Notes: generated by a model from the sequence alone, not told the origin. A DNA stretch of 64,000 bases from Arthonia radiata (GCA_002989075.1 PSQN01000013.1:1460379-1524378); one strand, 5' to 3'. Counted from the stretch's first letter, positions 43,394 through 54,761 are shown. A program made the numbers and translations.

Positions 43394-45338
43394 TCACATG
43401 TCGAACAGCACTGAACTTGGAGGCTCCTCATCCGAGCTTGCGACATCCGAGTAATGAAGCTCGTCCTCGTCACGCGCAGCTTTGGGAAACGTCTTATCAA
43501 GCATAGCAGACCACTCACCGTGGCCATGAACGTACGCCAAAAGATCCTGCGTATCCGGATCACTCAAAGAGTTGCAAGCATACATGTCAGTGCCTCCAAT
43601 AATTTCAGCAATCCTGGGGTAATCAGCACGTCGCATGGTCGGGATGATTCGGAGGAAGACCCACTGGAGCTTGCTGACTTCTACGACAAGATTTTGCTTG
43701 TTCCGCAACATGTTCAGAGTGTGACGCCATTCTGGCCCACGTTCGCAGGGCGACACCAGGTCGATCTCCTCCAGTAGAATACGTTCCAAGCGTGGAAGCC
43801 TGCACAACACATGCGCGATCTGTCCTCGTCTTGCCACAAGGCCGGAAACAGCCAGCGTACGCAGTGCCAGCTGGATGTGGATGTTAGCTTGGCGAGCGAT
43901 GAGTACCAGGGAGAGCCGTTAGCTTACTTTATTCATGGACGCCACGGCGCACTCCGCGAAAAATCGCGAAGACTTCCCAGCCACCTGCAATTCTTCAAGC
44001 GCTGTCATACAATCGAAAGGACTGCTGCTGACGCTACTAACAGGTAAAGCAAAGTCCAAGAAATCATCGTACGTGTAGGCATTGAGTGCCAATTTTCGTA
44101 GGTGTGTGAACTCCTGGCGATGGATTAGCGAGCAAAGTTGCAGAGGTGCAGACCACTCACCAGCGGCACCCAATCCGGCCCCTTCATATCACAGCTCGTC
44201 TCACATGGTCCCATATTCAGCTCTTTCGGTTTGAAATCCGCAGTCCGAAGAAAGGCGAACATTCTAGAGACGAAAGAATGTTGGTTGACACAGCTATTGG
44301 TGTAGGTGAGCTGGTTGTGATTGGTAAGGATGTCTGCATGAGAACGCTGGATCAAGCTGTTTCTGTCTGGTGCCATCAGGTCTATGCTGCCCCGCTTAAG
44401 TGCAGTGAAGTCGAAATCCAAGGCATTGAATTCCAGCGTGACTAGGTTCGTTAACCTTTTCAAGCTCAGTGCAACCTCGACAAGATTTCTGTTTGCCTCG
44501 ACAAATTTACCAGCTTTCTTCTGGATATCGTGCAACAATGACAATGCAGATGACTTTTCTCTCTTAGTGAGAAGCGGACGCGTCTCGGCAAGGTGTCTGA
44601 AGACTTGACGACTCTCCCACGAAGGAACAGCTGGGTAGGCGGGTACAATTGCTCATAGCGTTCTCGCGTGCGCATCTGCATCTGCTTGTCAAAGTCTGCA
44701 GGATCTGTGCAGTGGTATCCGAACAAGCCGCGATACAGTACAACTTTGCGAACCTGAATTGTTGATTAGTTTGACAGCAGGTTGAAGCAATTGCGTCTCG
44801 TCAGGCCCCGCCATCAATGCTTTCAGAGCTCTGTGGTGGCCGTACGCAGACAACGTCTTGCATGTTCCCGCCTGATAGGTGAGAAAGTTGTTGTGATGAT
44901 TATGCGAACGTACCAGGGGTGCCATACGCGAATCGGATATCGCTATCATCTTCTTGAGACATTCACTATGCATGTCAGCTCACGTCGCAGGTGCTATTGT
45001 CTGCAGCTTGACAAGCTAACGTAAGAGCGAACGCACTCCTTCGGGAACCACCATATCGTGTCGAAAAGCAATTTCCGCGGAATCTCAAGGTCTTCGAACG
45101 CGCGGCACACCAGACGTAGATTGATACACTGCTGCTTCCAACCCCTGAAGAGCTCGACCTGTTCAGTCGGTGGTAGTCCGACGTGATCCCATGTTCGTAA
45201 ATCCCAAGGTACAAGAGTCTTGACGATGAGATTTAATGTCTCGACAGGCAATGCCAGAAGCGGGCTGGCGTGATTTGTGACAGTCTTGGGAAAAGGCGAG
45301 TAGCAGCTGAGCGGCGAGGACAGTCCGTGGTTAGACAT
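43394..45338 (-). CDS. Array paralogue B: F-box-like protein, tail-to-tail with A
   Basis: Six exons: 45338-45037, 44965-44914, 44753-44613, 44553-44161, 44113-43928 and 43870-43394, about 516 residues. It has the F-box-like start LALPVETLNLIVKTLVPWDL, then LRLVCRAFEDLEIPRKLLFD and TIWWFPKDECLKKMIAISDS. The continuation is VRKVVLYRGLFGYHCTDPAD. The motif CETSCDMKGPDWV corresponds to the CxxC...W block. The tail is GEWSAMLDKTFPK, ending SSDEEPPSSVLFDM, like the end of A. Introns 1 (phase 2, inside the FP block) and 2 (phase 0, after APL) match A exactly. The third intron has a weak donor (gtcgtc), so that junction is uncertain. Stops of A and B are about 65 bp apart. Confidence 0.62.
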
Positions 45339-45854
45339 CAGAATGGTAGGATAGCTCTACGATTTAGGATAGTCTCTTCTCGCGATGGTGATCTGCAGTG
45401 AAGATGTCTCTCACGAATACGTCGTTAGCTGCGCTTCAGCGTAGATGAAGGGAAGAAGCTGTGGGCTCCGTCTGAACTTTTTGGCTTCCCCAACGTTTTG
45501 CCCTTGTGGTTCAAATACGCTCTGTGACATTTATTCTAAGCACTGAGCACCTTGACATCGTGTTCGTGTCTCTATAATCTTTGCGAAGCCTATCTGATTG
45601 CCACGTTCAATGGAATTTAACAAAATGTGAAGGCGGACGACAATGTGGAAGATGAGGCACGCGTCCGGACGGGAAGCAAGGGCTTGGCATATATCACGTG
45701 ATGGCGCGTTTTGACCACATCGGAATTGAAATGTCGAGCATACGGGGGGCTATGCTTCTGTCTTCAACAAAGTCTTTTGCACATCAGATAACTGGCGTAG
45801 CAATTGTATTGGGAATCTCAGGGCGATTCTTCTCCCTGGCGAGGGCTCTGCTGC
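45339..45854. other. Spacer between paralogues B and C
   Basis: About 500 bases, upstream of B and downstream of C. No coding remnant of the family is recognised; presumably B's promoter. Confidence 0.4.
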
Positions 45855-47379
45855 CTATGTCCTTTCGCTCAGCCGTCCTGACCCCGCTTCAGATATCCCG
45901 AACTCCTTGTCCAAGTCCTCCGTCCAGGGCGCGGATCCTGCCACAAAAGCCTGCAGTAGCAGCTTCACACTTCGCTCGATACAGACGCGCTCGACTCCTT
46001 GACCACGATCGCTCACCAGTGTAGTCATGTCTCTTGACGTCAAGCTGTGGAAGTCTCCTGTGATCTTCTTTGAGCGTAAAAGCTTGAACACCTTGAACCA
46101 TGCTTCGCCGAGCTCAGGTTCATGAGTAAGCCTGATGCCGAACAAGTTCAAGACTTTGAGAGCGGGCACGACCTGGATTAGCCCGCGAAGGTGTTCGCCG
46201 GTCTTGAATGTTGTCTCGTAGCAAGACAATCTGCTCACGCAAGGGTAAAGGTAGGACTCGGCTTGGCGCATATGGCTAATGACTGCGGATGCTGCGACGC
46301 CTCCTATCTGAAGCTGTTCAGTATCAGCCAGCTGACCGAATGGATTGATGGTCCTGAAGCCAGCCAGGTCGCCGGTTGCTGCCCCAAGGTCGTCGTCCGA
46401 CAGTCTAGGTCCTAGACTCTTATATGAAATCATTTCACCGCAGTCCATCTTCAGCCAATCGCCTCGACATCTGGAACAGCATGCGCCAAGTTCGATAAAG
46501 GAGACATCTCGAGGACGGATAGCTGTCTCGCAAAGCGCGTTCCAGATCTTGCGAGTGTAAGCGGCACCGGCATGGCACGTGTGTCGACGAGCAGGTGCTG
46601 GTATGAGGAGTGTTCCAACTGGGTCGATGCATGTGGTCAGCAATGGGTAAGCCATGTTTATCGGGAAGGCCGTGGTTGAATCAAACCAGCAAAGGGTTTC
46701 ACGAAGCGGCGCGAACACCAGTTTGCTAAACGAACAATCAGTATACGTACATCGCAGTTGATGACGTGAAGCCAATGGCTCATGTGAAGTAGACTTACTA
46801 TACTCGTCGCAAGCGCTCAACGCTCTCCTTCAAGGTCTTGGATGACCGCTGGGCCTTCAAAGAAGCAATCTCGTGATATCTCTGACCAAGCTTACTTTGC
46901 CGAAACCCCATATCTTCGGTCTCTGATCTCATGCCGTGGTCTGTTCTGAGGAACACTAACTCGCGTACCACAGCCGCCAACATGGGGTTCTTCGAGATCG
47001 CCTCTAGACGATGAAGGCTGGCGTCCGTGGGCAGGAAGTAGAACGTCCCGAACAAAGCTTTGACTGCCGTCTGCGAGGCTGCAAACTTGCGGCGGACAAG
47101 ACGAAAGCTGGCGAGATCTTCCTTGTACTGGAGGTGGGCAACGCGATAAGCTTCGAGCTCTTCCCTCGATTCATCAGTCCAGACTAACTCACTCGGTCCA
47201 GGGCTCAGGCATTCCGCAATCTTGTCGATGACTTCGTTTGGCAAGTCGAGGATGCCAGTGCGCGGGCGCGGAAGGCACACCCGGATCTTTGGCGGCAGGT
47301 CTTCCGGTGGCTCGGTTGGCGCTTTTGCTTGCAAGTGTGGCGGTAGCTTCATGTGGAAGTCATGAGTCCATGTAGGCAT
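45855..47379 (-). CDS. Array paralogue C: F-box-like protein
   Basis: Two exons, 47379-46799 and 46725-45855, with a phase-2 intron (gtaagt...tttag), 483 residues. An in-frame GTG upstream is not used; ATG at 47379 gives MPTWTHDFHMKLPPHLQAKA. The F-box-like part is ILDLPNEVIDKIAECLSPGP with SELVWTDES. Then come SFRLVRRKFAASQTAVKALF and GTFYFLPTDASLHRLEAISK, followed by VVRELVFLRTDHGM. After the intron it has RHTCHAGAAYTRKIWNALCE and CCSRCRGDWLKMDC, the Cys motif. The C-terminus is SAPWTEDLDKEFGISEAGSG. The DAFGG-type block is diverged here (CIDPVGTLLIP). Function is unknown. Confidence 0.7.
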
Positions 47380-47845
47380 GATGACTGAACGTGCTAACGA
47401 AAGGTTGAAGGAAGAGGAGAAACCATGAGACACGTGAAGTCCATGTGTTGTGCTGATGCCCCGCTAAACAACTGAAGTCACCGGGGCAACGTGTCATGGC
47501 AACGTATCATTGATCGCTACTTTGGTGATGATGATCGATACTAAGCAGAATGCTCGTAATCGTTCCGAAAGAGGTGGACCAGGTGAGTGGAAGCCGGCGC
47601 CGGAAAATAGCACCTGCTTGGCTCCGCCTGGCCATCCTGAGATCAACTTCTCGGCCATACTCTCGACTTTCTATAGCATTCTGTGGGGCACAGACGGTCT
47701 TTGAAGATGCCGACTGGATAGCCGCATCTCCACTGAGCCGCCTTACAGCGCCGGGCTCATACGCCTCGGTGTTACGACTCATTCTAATCTAACCCACTTC
47801 GCTGCCGTCGCGAAGCTTCAGCTCGCGATTCTGCGCCACGATCAT
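47380..47845. other. Spacer between paralogues C and D
   Basis: About 470 bases with presumed promoter of C. Frames on both strands near 47510-47790 show no family motif. Confidence 0.4.
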
Positions 47846-49264
47846 CTAGGCCTGCAGGATCTTGAACTCCTTGTCAAGAAGCGCCGTCCACTGGTCGCCT
47901 TTGCAAACATATGCCCCGAGGTGCTCGCGGGCCTGCGCAGTGGTAACGGCATCGATGACCGCCTGCGGATGGGGCCTGTCGCGGCCCTGCCAGAATTCGG
48001 ATCTGAACTTGAAGAAATCTCCGGTGATGTTCCTCCCTCGCAATGAGGTGAAGATGTCAAACCACGCCAGTCCCACTTTTGGCTCCCTACCAAGATGTAC
48101 AGCCATGAACGACACTTCATTCAAGGCGGGTAGTCTTGCAAGTAAAAGTTTCAGCGCTGCTTGATCGTCGACCATCACATCGATGAGGCTAAGCCTCTTG
48201 ACTTTGGCCATGTGGTATTCAGTATGGTCGCGGCAGTATTGTGTGATCCACTTGGCGGCAGCTTTGTAGAGGTGCAGTCCTGTCAGCTGTGATGCGCCCT
48301 GCAGGGGCTCAAGGAATGTTCTTGTTCGGTTGGGTAAATAAATTGGTCCCGTTATAGTATCTTTTCTCCCGAAGGTCAGCCGTAACTCAACGAGATCACT
48401 GAAGTCCATCGGTGACCACTCTGCATCGCAGCTGCTGCATTCACGACCATGGAAGTCAATACAGATCTCCTTCGGTCGCGGCAATGTTTCGCAAAGCAAG
48501 TTCCATAAAGTTTTAGTCCGCCCAAGACCCGTGTGGCAATTATGTTGTGACTGTAGGCACTCAGGAATGAGCACACCGCCAAACGCGTCCATGAAGACGG
48601 TGTGCATAGGTGCTGCAAAGTCGATGGTCTTCGTTTCCTGGAACTGCGGAAGCAGCCGTCTTGGGTCTTGCATGTTGGCAAAGTCAAACCGTCTGTAAAT
48701 TGCAATTCAGTCAGCCTTCGGGAGCATGGCCTCATTTCCTTGGCCGTTTCGCGCGTACCTCACGTTGGGCAAGCGGCCAATGTATTGTGTCACTATGCCT
48801 TTCGTACGCTCAGCCTGCTTACTTGCAGCCGCACGAAAACCACCACCGACGAAGTTTCTCTGCTGGAACGCCCAGTGACGAGGCTCAATTCCGACTTCTG
48901 CAAGCAGGAAGACGAAGCGCTCGACAAGCGGGGCGCACGACGAGCTTCTAGCCACTTCCCGTAGTCGAAATACCGTGCAGTCAGTGGGGAGGAAGTAGAA
49001 TGTCTGGAACATTAGGCTCTTCGGTGTTTGCCAAGTAGCCAGGCGGCGACATGTCAGACGAATGCTTCCCAACTGCTCTTTGAGCTCATAATGGTCGGCG
49101 CGGTCTCTCATGATGTCGACTTGTCTCTCGCCGGTCCAGATGCGTTCTGCAGGGCCGCTGGTAAGGTGTTGCACGATCTTATCAAGGACTTCGTTAGGCA
49201 GTCCTAGGATTTGTGCGTTTGCATTCGTCATTGTCGCCTCAGCGGGCGGTGACGATACGGCCAT
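47846..49264 (-). CDS. Array paralogue D: F-box-like protein
   Basis: Two exons, 49264-48759 and 48692-47846, with a phase-2 intron (gtacgc...tttacag) after RLPNV, 450 residues. The F-box-like segment is ILGLPNEVLDKIVQHLTSGP, then AERIWTG. It continues SIRLTCRRLATWQTPKSLMF and QTFYFLPTDCTVFRLREVAR, then APLVERFVFLLAEVGIE. After the intron there is TVFMDAFGGVLIPECLQSQH, CHTGLGRTKTLWNLLCETLP and ECSSCDAEWSPMDF. Leucine-rich stretches (ALKLLLARLPALNEVSFMAV) follow. The tail is GDQWTALLDKEFKILQA. It can serve as the reference member, because all family blocks are present and no break is seen. Confidence 0.75.
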
Positions 49265-49462
49265 GTCTGGTTCTCTGGCCGAGAGAGTGAGGGAGATGAG
49301 AGTGTGAGGTAAGGACGGAAGGGCAGGAGGAAACAGTGTCCAGACTTTAAAGACGCGTGGTGATGTTTCAGATCACTTGTTTGCCTGCGAACCGGCGTGA
49401 CGGGTGATCGGCTAGCTGCATGTGTGATGTCAACTGCTACTATATGTGACTACCCGCATTCA

Positions 49463-50908
49463 TCACTTGCCCGCGTCGCGACAATATGGCTCGAGCGGCC
49501 ACAAACCTGACTTGTACGCCTCAGAGATCTTGAACTCCTTATCAAGCTCAGCCGTCCAAACACCACGCTTGGCAACATAGTCCGCCAGTTCAGCCCTGAT
49601 ACGGCGTTCTGTGCAAGTGTTCGCAATGCCTTTGCTAAGAAATACGTGATTCTGCGGAGACATTGAGCTCAGCTTGTAGAAGTCTCCGCTGATGTTCCGA
49701 TCACGGAGGTAGTTGAAGAAATGGTACCAAGCCATCCCTTCTGTTGGCTCTTGTATCAGATATGAGCGGAACATGCTGATGTGGCCCAACCCTGGTAGCC
49801 TGCTGATGAATAATTCGAGCTCAGTATGACCAGCGAATACTGTCCAGTACAGTACTAGGGTCTTGATTTGCGCAAAAGAGTGCTCTGAACTTCTACGCAT
49901 AAGCTCAAGCAGCTGCGTTGCTGCGGCCCGATAGAGCTGCAACTCCTTGAGACGTGGACAATCGCAGAGGAAAATCGGCAAGAACTCTACGCGTGTTCGG
50001 TTATTCGCTGCGCCATTAGGGGGCTCGCTTTGCCATTTGAAGTCGTGGATGACCAATCGCTCAAGATTGCTGAGATCGAAGGTGTTCCATGTTAGGATTT
50101 CGGGCGCATATTCTCTCGATGGGATCCTCACCGATAGCATCTTCGGCTTCAGAGATTGCTGGCACAAAATGTTCCACAATTGAAGCGTGATGTAGATATT
50201 TGTTGGTAGATGCTGATCCAGAGGTACCATTGAACCACCGAAGGCGTCTGTGATGATTGGTCTAGGCGGCATGGTCATGTCTAACAGCTCGACTTCGTCC
50301 CGCGAAAGGGGAACGGGTGGGTTGAAAGGATGGAACGTCAAACCTCTGACAGTACGTTAGCATGCTCCTTGGCGCGGCTTAGTAGGCTCTACCGCTCACT
50401 CGAGGTTGCACAGCCGCCCTACGGCGTCTCTTAGCACGCTCAACGTGAATTTTGCCTTCTCCTGTGATAGTTTCTCAAATCGAGATGCCAGTTCAAGATC
50501 ATTGAAGCGCAAGTTTTTCACATCTTCTTTTGGCGTTCCAAGATGGGACCCAAGAAATACCATCCGCTTAACCAGCGGCGCACACTTCCGACTCCTCGCC
50601 AGGTCTCGCAGGCGGTACACAGTCCAATCCGTTGGCAAGAAATAGAAGGTCTCGAGGATGAGCCGTTTCAGTGTCTTCCAAGCAGCCCATCTGCGGCAGA
50701 CTAGACGCAGGTTGGATAGTGTAGGTTTGAGCTTGCGATGCGCGTCGCGGTAGGCCTTGAAGGCTTCTTCGCTCTCGTCGAGAGGCACGTGTTCGGCGGG
50801 GCCCGGTGTGAGGAAGCTGATGATCTTGTCGAGGACTTCGTTGGGGACTTTGAGGGCGATGAGGCTGGCGTTGTGGATTGCTGCCGGTGACGGTGGTGGT
50901 AGCTCCAT
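49463..50908 (-). CDS. Array paralogue E: F-box-like protein lacking the Cys pair
   Basis: Two exons, 50908-50400 and 50345-49463, with a phase-2 intron (gtgagc...gtcag) after LCNLE, 463 residues. The F-box-like start is ALKVPNEVLDKIISFLTPGP. It continues NLRLVCRRWAAWKTLKRLIL and ETFYFLPTDWTVYRLRDLAR, then CAPLVKRMVFLGSHLGTP. After the intron it has IITDAFGGSMVPLDQHLPTN and ITLQLWNILCQQSLKPKMLS. Where other members have CxxC...W, this one reads REYAPEILTWNTF, so both cysteines are missing while the Trp is kept. The tail is GVWTAELDKEFKISEAYKSG. The open frame looks intact. Confidence 0.75.
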
Positions 50909-51220
50909 TGTGGAGATGCTGTTGGGGCGTGGAGACGATGGGGAGAGGGTGAAAATGAATAAAGACTGAGTGAAAGAGGGAGAACTAGAGTCGGGGCGTA
51001 GCGAGGCAAAGAAATATCAAGGTCTGCAAAACCAGAAGCCCCACCTTCAGATCCACCATTTGAAATGTCTCCTATCTGGGCGACAGCTGCCGGAGGCCTA
51101 ACTTGCATCAAGACACTTGCACCTTCCCATGACCTTTTCGCTCTCGTCTACTTCCACCTCCAGATGCGAAGCTGAACAGCAGCAGAGCTCGTTGACGGCC
51201 TCACCGCCATCAAAGTTTCC
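50909..51220. other. Spacer between paralogues E and F
   Basis: About 310 bases upstream of E. Presumed promoter; no other feature is recognised. Confidence 0.4.
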
Positions 51221-52827
51221 TCACATAGCGGCATTGAGCATGCTCCCCCAACAGGGATCCCATGCCGCCCACTCGTAGTCTCGCTCCAAGCCCTCAACCT
51301 TTGACGTCCGAAATACTCTATCCAAATCCTGCGTCCACTTGCCCTTACCCTTAAAAAATGCTTGTAGATCGGCCGTCGGCTTGTCACGAGACGAACCCAT
51401 GAAGCGACAGCCTGTGGTACTTCGATCAGGTCCGCGAATTGGAAAGGCCGACAATTCCTTAAATATCCCATCTTGCAGTTTGATGTGCGCAAAGTATCGA
51501 AGATCCCATACCACGTCTGACCCGTTGCATTCTGTAAGATGATTTCGAGAAGATTGATACACTTAAGCGACGAAAACCTCGAGACCAAGCGCTCGAGAGA
51601 TTCGGCATTCTCGAAATTGGCGTTTGAAAGCTTCAGTAATTCAAGCTGTGGGAGCCAGGTGCGAACGCGTGACACAGAAAGATCCATGTCAGCGAAATCT
51701 TCAGCAGCAATACCATTGAGCCATAGCTCCTTGAGCTCCGGGAGTCTGTTGGAAAGTCCCGCTGTGAAGAACGTATCCATACCATCATCAAACTCTCTCT
51801 CGTAGAAATCGTGCACATAGCGAGATACCTGAAGGCACCTTAGCTTGTTGCCTTTGATTGTGAGCCAGCCATCGCGACACTCGTCAAAGAGACGGCCGTA
51901 AAGCTGCACGCTGAGTTCTTGAGGAGTGACGTCGCTGGTCGCTAATGCATTCCAGAGTTTCTTGACTCTCCCAACATCCGGGGTGCAAGAATGACCGCCG
52001 AGTGTCGATCCATGAAATGGTCCACCGCCCAGTGAATCCATGAGCGTGCTTGCTCGGGGAGTGGCCAAATCGATTTGAACTCCCTGCTGGAAACAGCCTT
52101 TGTATTGCTCAGGCTCCAGAAGCGAGGAAAAGGCGATATGACTTGGTGGTGATTAGCTATCTAGGATGAGAGAACACGCATGAATGCACGACTCACACCA
52201 AGTTCGGAAGTTTCTCCATGTAAAGGTTAACGTTGTGGCAAGTGCGTTCAGTTCTGACTGCCGCAATCTGCCGAAGATCCTCCTGAATCCAATTATCACG
52301 CTCGCTGTCTATAATTGGGTACATTTCGGCTCGTATAGCGGTGTTGGTCTGCACGAAGGCAACCTTACGAACCAATGGTGCGGTTTCCGGGTTACGGGAC
52401 ATTTCTCGAAGACGATACATTGTCCAGTCTGTGGGAAACCAGTAGAAAGTGCCCTGAATGCTGGTGTCAGCAATGATCGCCAGCAAATCTACCTGGGTCA
52501 ATGTCAACTCACAAATAGATCCTGCTTTGGTGTCTCCAGTCGGCTGAATGCACGACATGTGAGTCTGAAGGAGAACAGACGGCCTTTCCAGTCCCGCAGA
52601 TCTTCGATTTTATCCCGCGAGTAGCCATAGGTTCCGTTCGTCGAGATACGCTCGGCGGGTCGAAGCATGAGCGCGCCAGCGATATTCTCGAGGATCTCGT
52701 TAGGCATATTTAGGATTGAAGGGCTCTGGCTGGGCATTGCTGCGGTCGCAGGTGCTGCCATTGGAGTCGTTGACGCTGATGGCAGTGGCACAAAGGGGGA
52801 CGGCGCTGAGGCGGTTGACGATACCAT
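51221..52827 (-). CDS. Array paralogue F: F-box-like protein, probable C-terminal frameshift
   Basis: Exons 52827-52513, 52453-52197 and from 52141 onward. Start block: ILNMPNEILENIAGALMLRP. Middle: SFRLTCRAFSRLETPKQDLF, then an extra phase-0 intron, then GTFYWFPTDWTMYRLREMSR and APLVRKVAFVQT. The phase-2 intron after LPNLV matches the other members. After it: TLMDSLGGGPFHGSTLGGHS, RVKKLWNALATSDVTPQELS and DECRDGWL. Homology to G runs in one frame to about 51400 (VPQAVAS). It then continues in another (ADLQAFFKGKGKWTQDLDRV, VEGLERDYEWAA), ending at 51221. Either a single-base frameshift or a non-canonical 41-nt intron (51412-51452) explains this. It may be a decaying copy. Confidence 0.6.
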
Positions 52828-53107
52828 TGGCCGATGTCAGTGGAGGAGTGAAGGAAGTGAGTGAGTGAGCGGGGATAGAGGCAAGAAGAGAGTGAGCTAG
52901 CAAGGGAGATTCTTTCTTGCCCTATGCTGTTTCTGGAAATTGCTTGCGCCGCCACTTTGATGAGTGCTACTAGCACTTGAAGTTTGGCGGGTCAGATGTT
53001 GATGCTTACATCCCTGCACTCCAACTTGGTCCGTTGTTTCTCGTCTCTTTACGTACGAGATGCCAAACGGAGTCTGGCTCATCTGCCTAAGTGTCGAGGG
53101 TCGCAAT
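52828..53107. other. Spacer between paralogues F and G
   Basis: About 280 bases upstream of F. Nothing recognised beyond the presumed promoter. Confidence 0.35.
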
Positions 53108-54761
53108 CTACGCTGCTACACCATTATCATCGTTTCCATCCGCGTCAGCATCGCTTTCCGGAACATCCTCAGTGTCGTCGCCACTGTCATAACCATCTCC
53201 GAGGTCGAGGTCTGAAACGTCCTCTTCGCTATCCTTCGCCGCCCAAGTATAGTCCCTGTCGAGACCTTGTACACTGGACGTGTAAAAGATCTCATCCAGC
53301 GCTTCGGTCCATAAGCTTCGGTTCGTGATGAATGCTTGCAGGTCATTATTGCTTGTCTTGGTTCTCGAAATCGCGACCACTCGGGGCGTACCCATCTCTA
53401 CCGCAGCGATCATCAGATTCTTGAACTCCACTCGCGAGCAGCTGCAGCTGCGAAGTACGTCAAATAAACGGTACCACACCATTCCATGTTCAAACTTTAT
53501 GCAGAGGTTCTGGAAGCTCGCTGAGCTGATCTGAGGAAACTTGAGCACCAAATCTCGTACCTGATTTTCCGCATCCAGCCCAAATTTGCAGTTGGAGAGT
53601 TTCAAGACCTGAAGTTTGGGTAGCCAGCTGCGAGTGCCTTCTTTCGCGAATTCAACTTCGCCAAATTCTTTCACAGCTCCACCGCTCAACCACAACTCTT
53701 CAAGCTGAGCGGCGACGGAGATTGCCTGCGTGAAGAACTTCACAGACTCATCCTTCAAAGCCCAGTCATGCATAATCGTTCCGTCCGTAGAGATATGAAG
53801 GGTTCGCAGCCATTCGCAGTTAACACTTCGCCATCGAGATTTGCACGACTCGCACTGATTGCCGCAGAGCTTCATTGTAAGCGCCTCTAAGCGTATGCCG
53901 CTTCCGACGATCGAATTCCAAACTGTCCTCACTTGCAATGTTTCTCTGTAGCAGTGGTGGGCTTGGTCCTCTCCCAACTGCACTCCCCAGCCTCCAGTAG
54001 AGTCCATCAGCGCATCGTGGCGTGGTGTTGCCAAATCAACGGGAAACCCAGAGCGAAGACAGTCTTTATAGTCCTGGGGAGTTAAGGTTGGCGTAACCGC
54101 AACATGGCTGAAATCAAATGTTAGTTTGAGTAGCAGGCTTGGCACTTATTGAGCTCAGGACTATTCCGACTTACGTGACGTTAGGGAGCTTCTTCATATG
54201 GAGAGCAAGGTTGTGGGATGTGTTTGCCGCTCTCCGATAGCTCTGTTGTTGCATGTTCGAGCCAGTCCAATCGTCTTCGGCATATCGTGAATGACGAAAG
54301 TTCGAGTCAGCCCAATCGTCGCCGATATGCTGCGAATAGTGAGCGTCTTCCCAAGAGGAACCGGTGTATGTCTGCAAGAACGTGATCTTGTGCACGAGTG
54401 GTGCAATGCCGCAGTCGTTAGAGATTTCGCGAAGTCGGTACATTGTGAATCTAGTAGGCAGCCAGTAGAAGGTATTGAAGAGGTCCTTCCTCGGGGTTGT
54501 GAGAAGGCTGAATGCGCGGCATGCTAGACGAAAGGAGTACAGAGTCTCTTTCCAGTCTCGTATCTCGCTCTTATCAGCCTCGGTGAGGCCTCTAACACCG
54601 GTTGTTGTCACGCGTTCTTGAGGCCGCCAAACGAGGGCCTCTGCAATTTTCTCGAGCACTTCGTTAGGCATTTTCAAGACGGGAACGTTGTTGTTGACCG
54701 CTTGGTGAGCGATGTCGATCACTGGAACTTCTTCAGCTGCCCGAGGATTGTTGTTGGCCAT
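53108..54761 (-). CDS. Array paralogue G: F-box-like protein with acidic tail
   Basis: Two exons, 54761-54175 and 54107-53108, with a phase-2 intron (gtaagt...tttcag) after LPNV, 528 residues. ATG at 54761 gives MANNNPRAAEEVPVIDIAHQ; an in-frame TTG upstream is rejected. The F-box-like part is VLKMPNEVLEKIAEALVWRP. It continues SFRLACRAFSLLTTPRKDLF and NTFYWLPTRFTMYRLREISN, then PLVHKITFLQTYTG. After the intron come DALMDSTGGWGVQLGEDQAH, CYRETLQVRTVWNSIVGSGI and QCESCKSRWRSVNC. The tail SLWTEALDEIFYTSSVQGLD matches that of F, and is followed by an Asp/Glu-rich end. It is closest to F within the array. It is the right-hand boundary member. Confidence 0.72.

Noticed and set aside
41269-54761. 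Secondary metabolite or effector gene cluster
   Set aside because: No backbone enzyme is present and the array proteins have no signal peptides.
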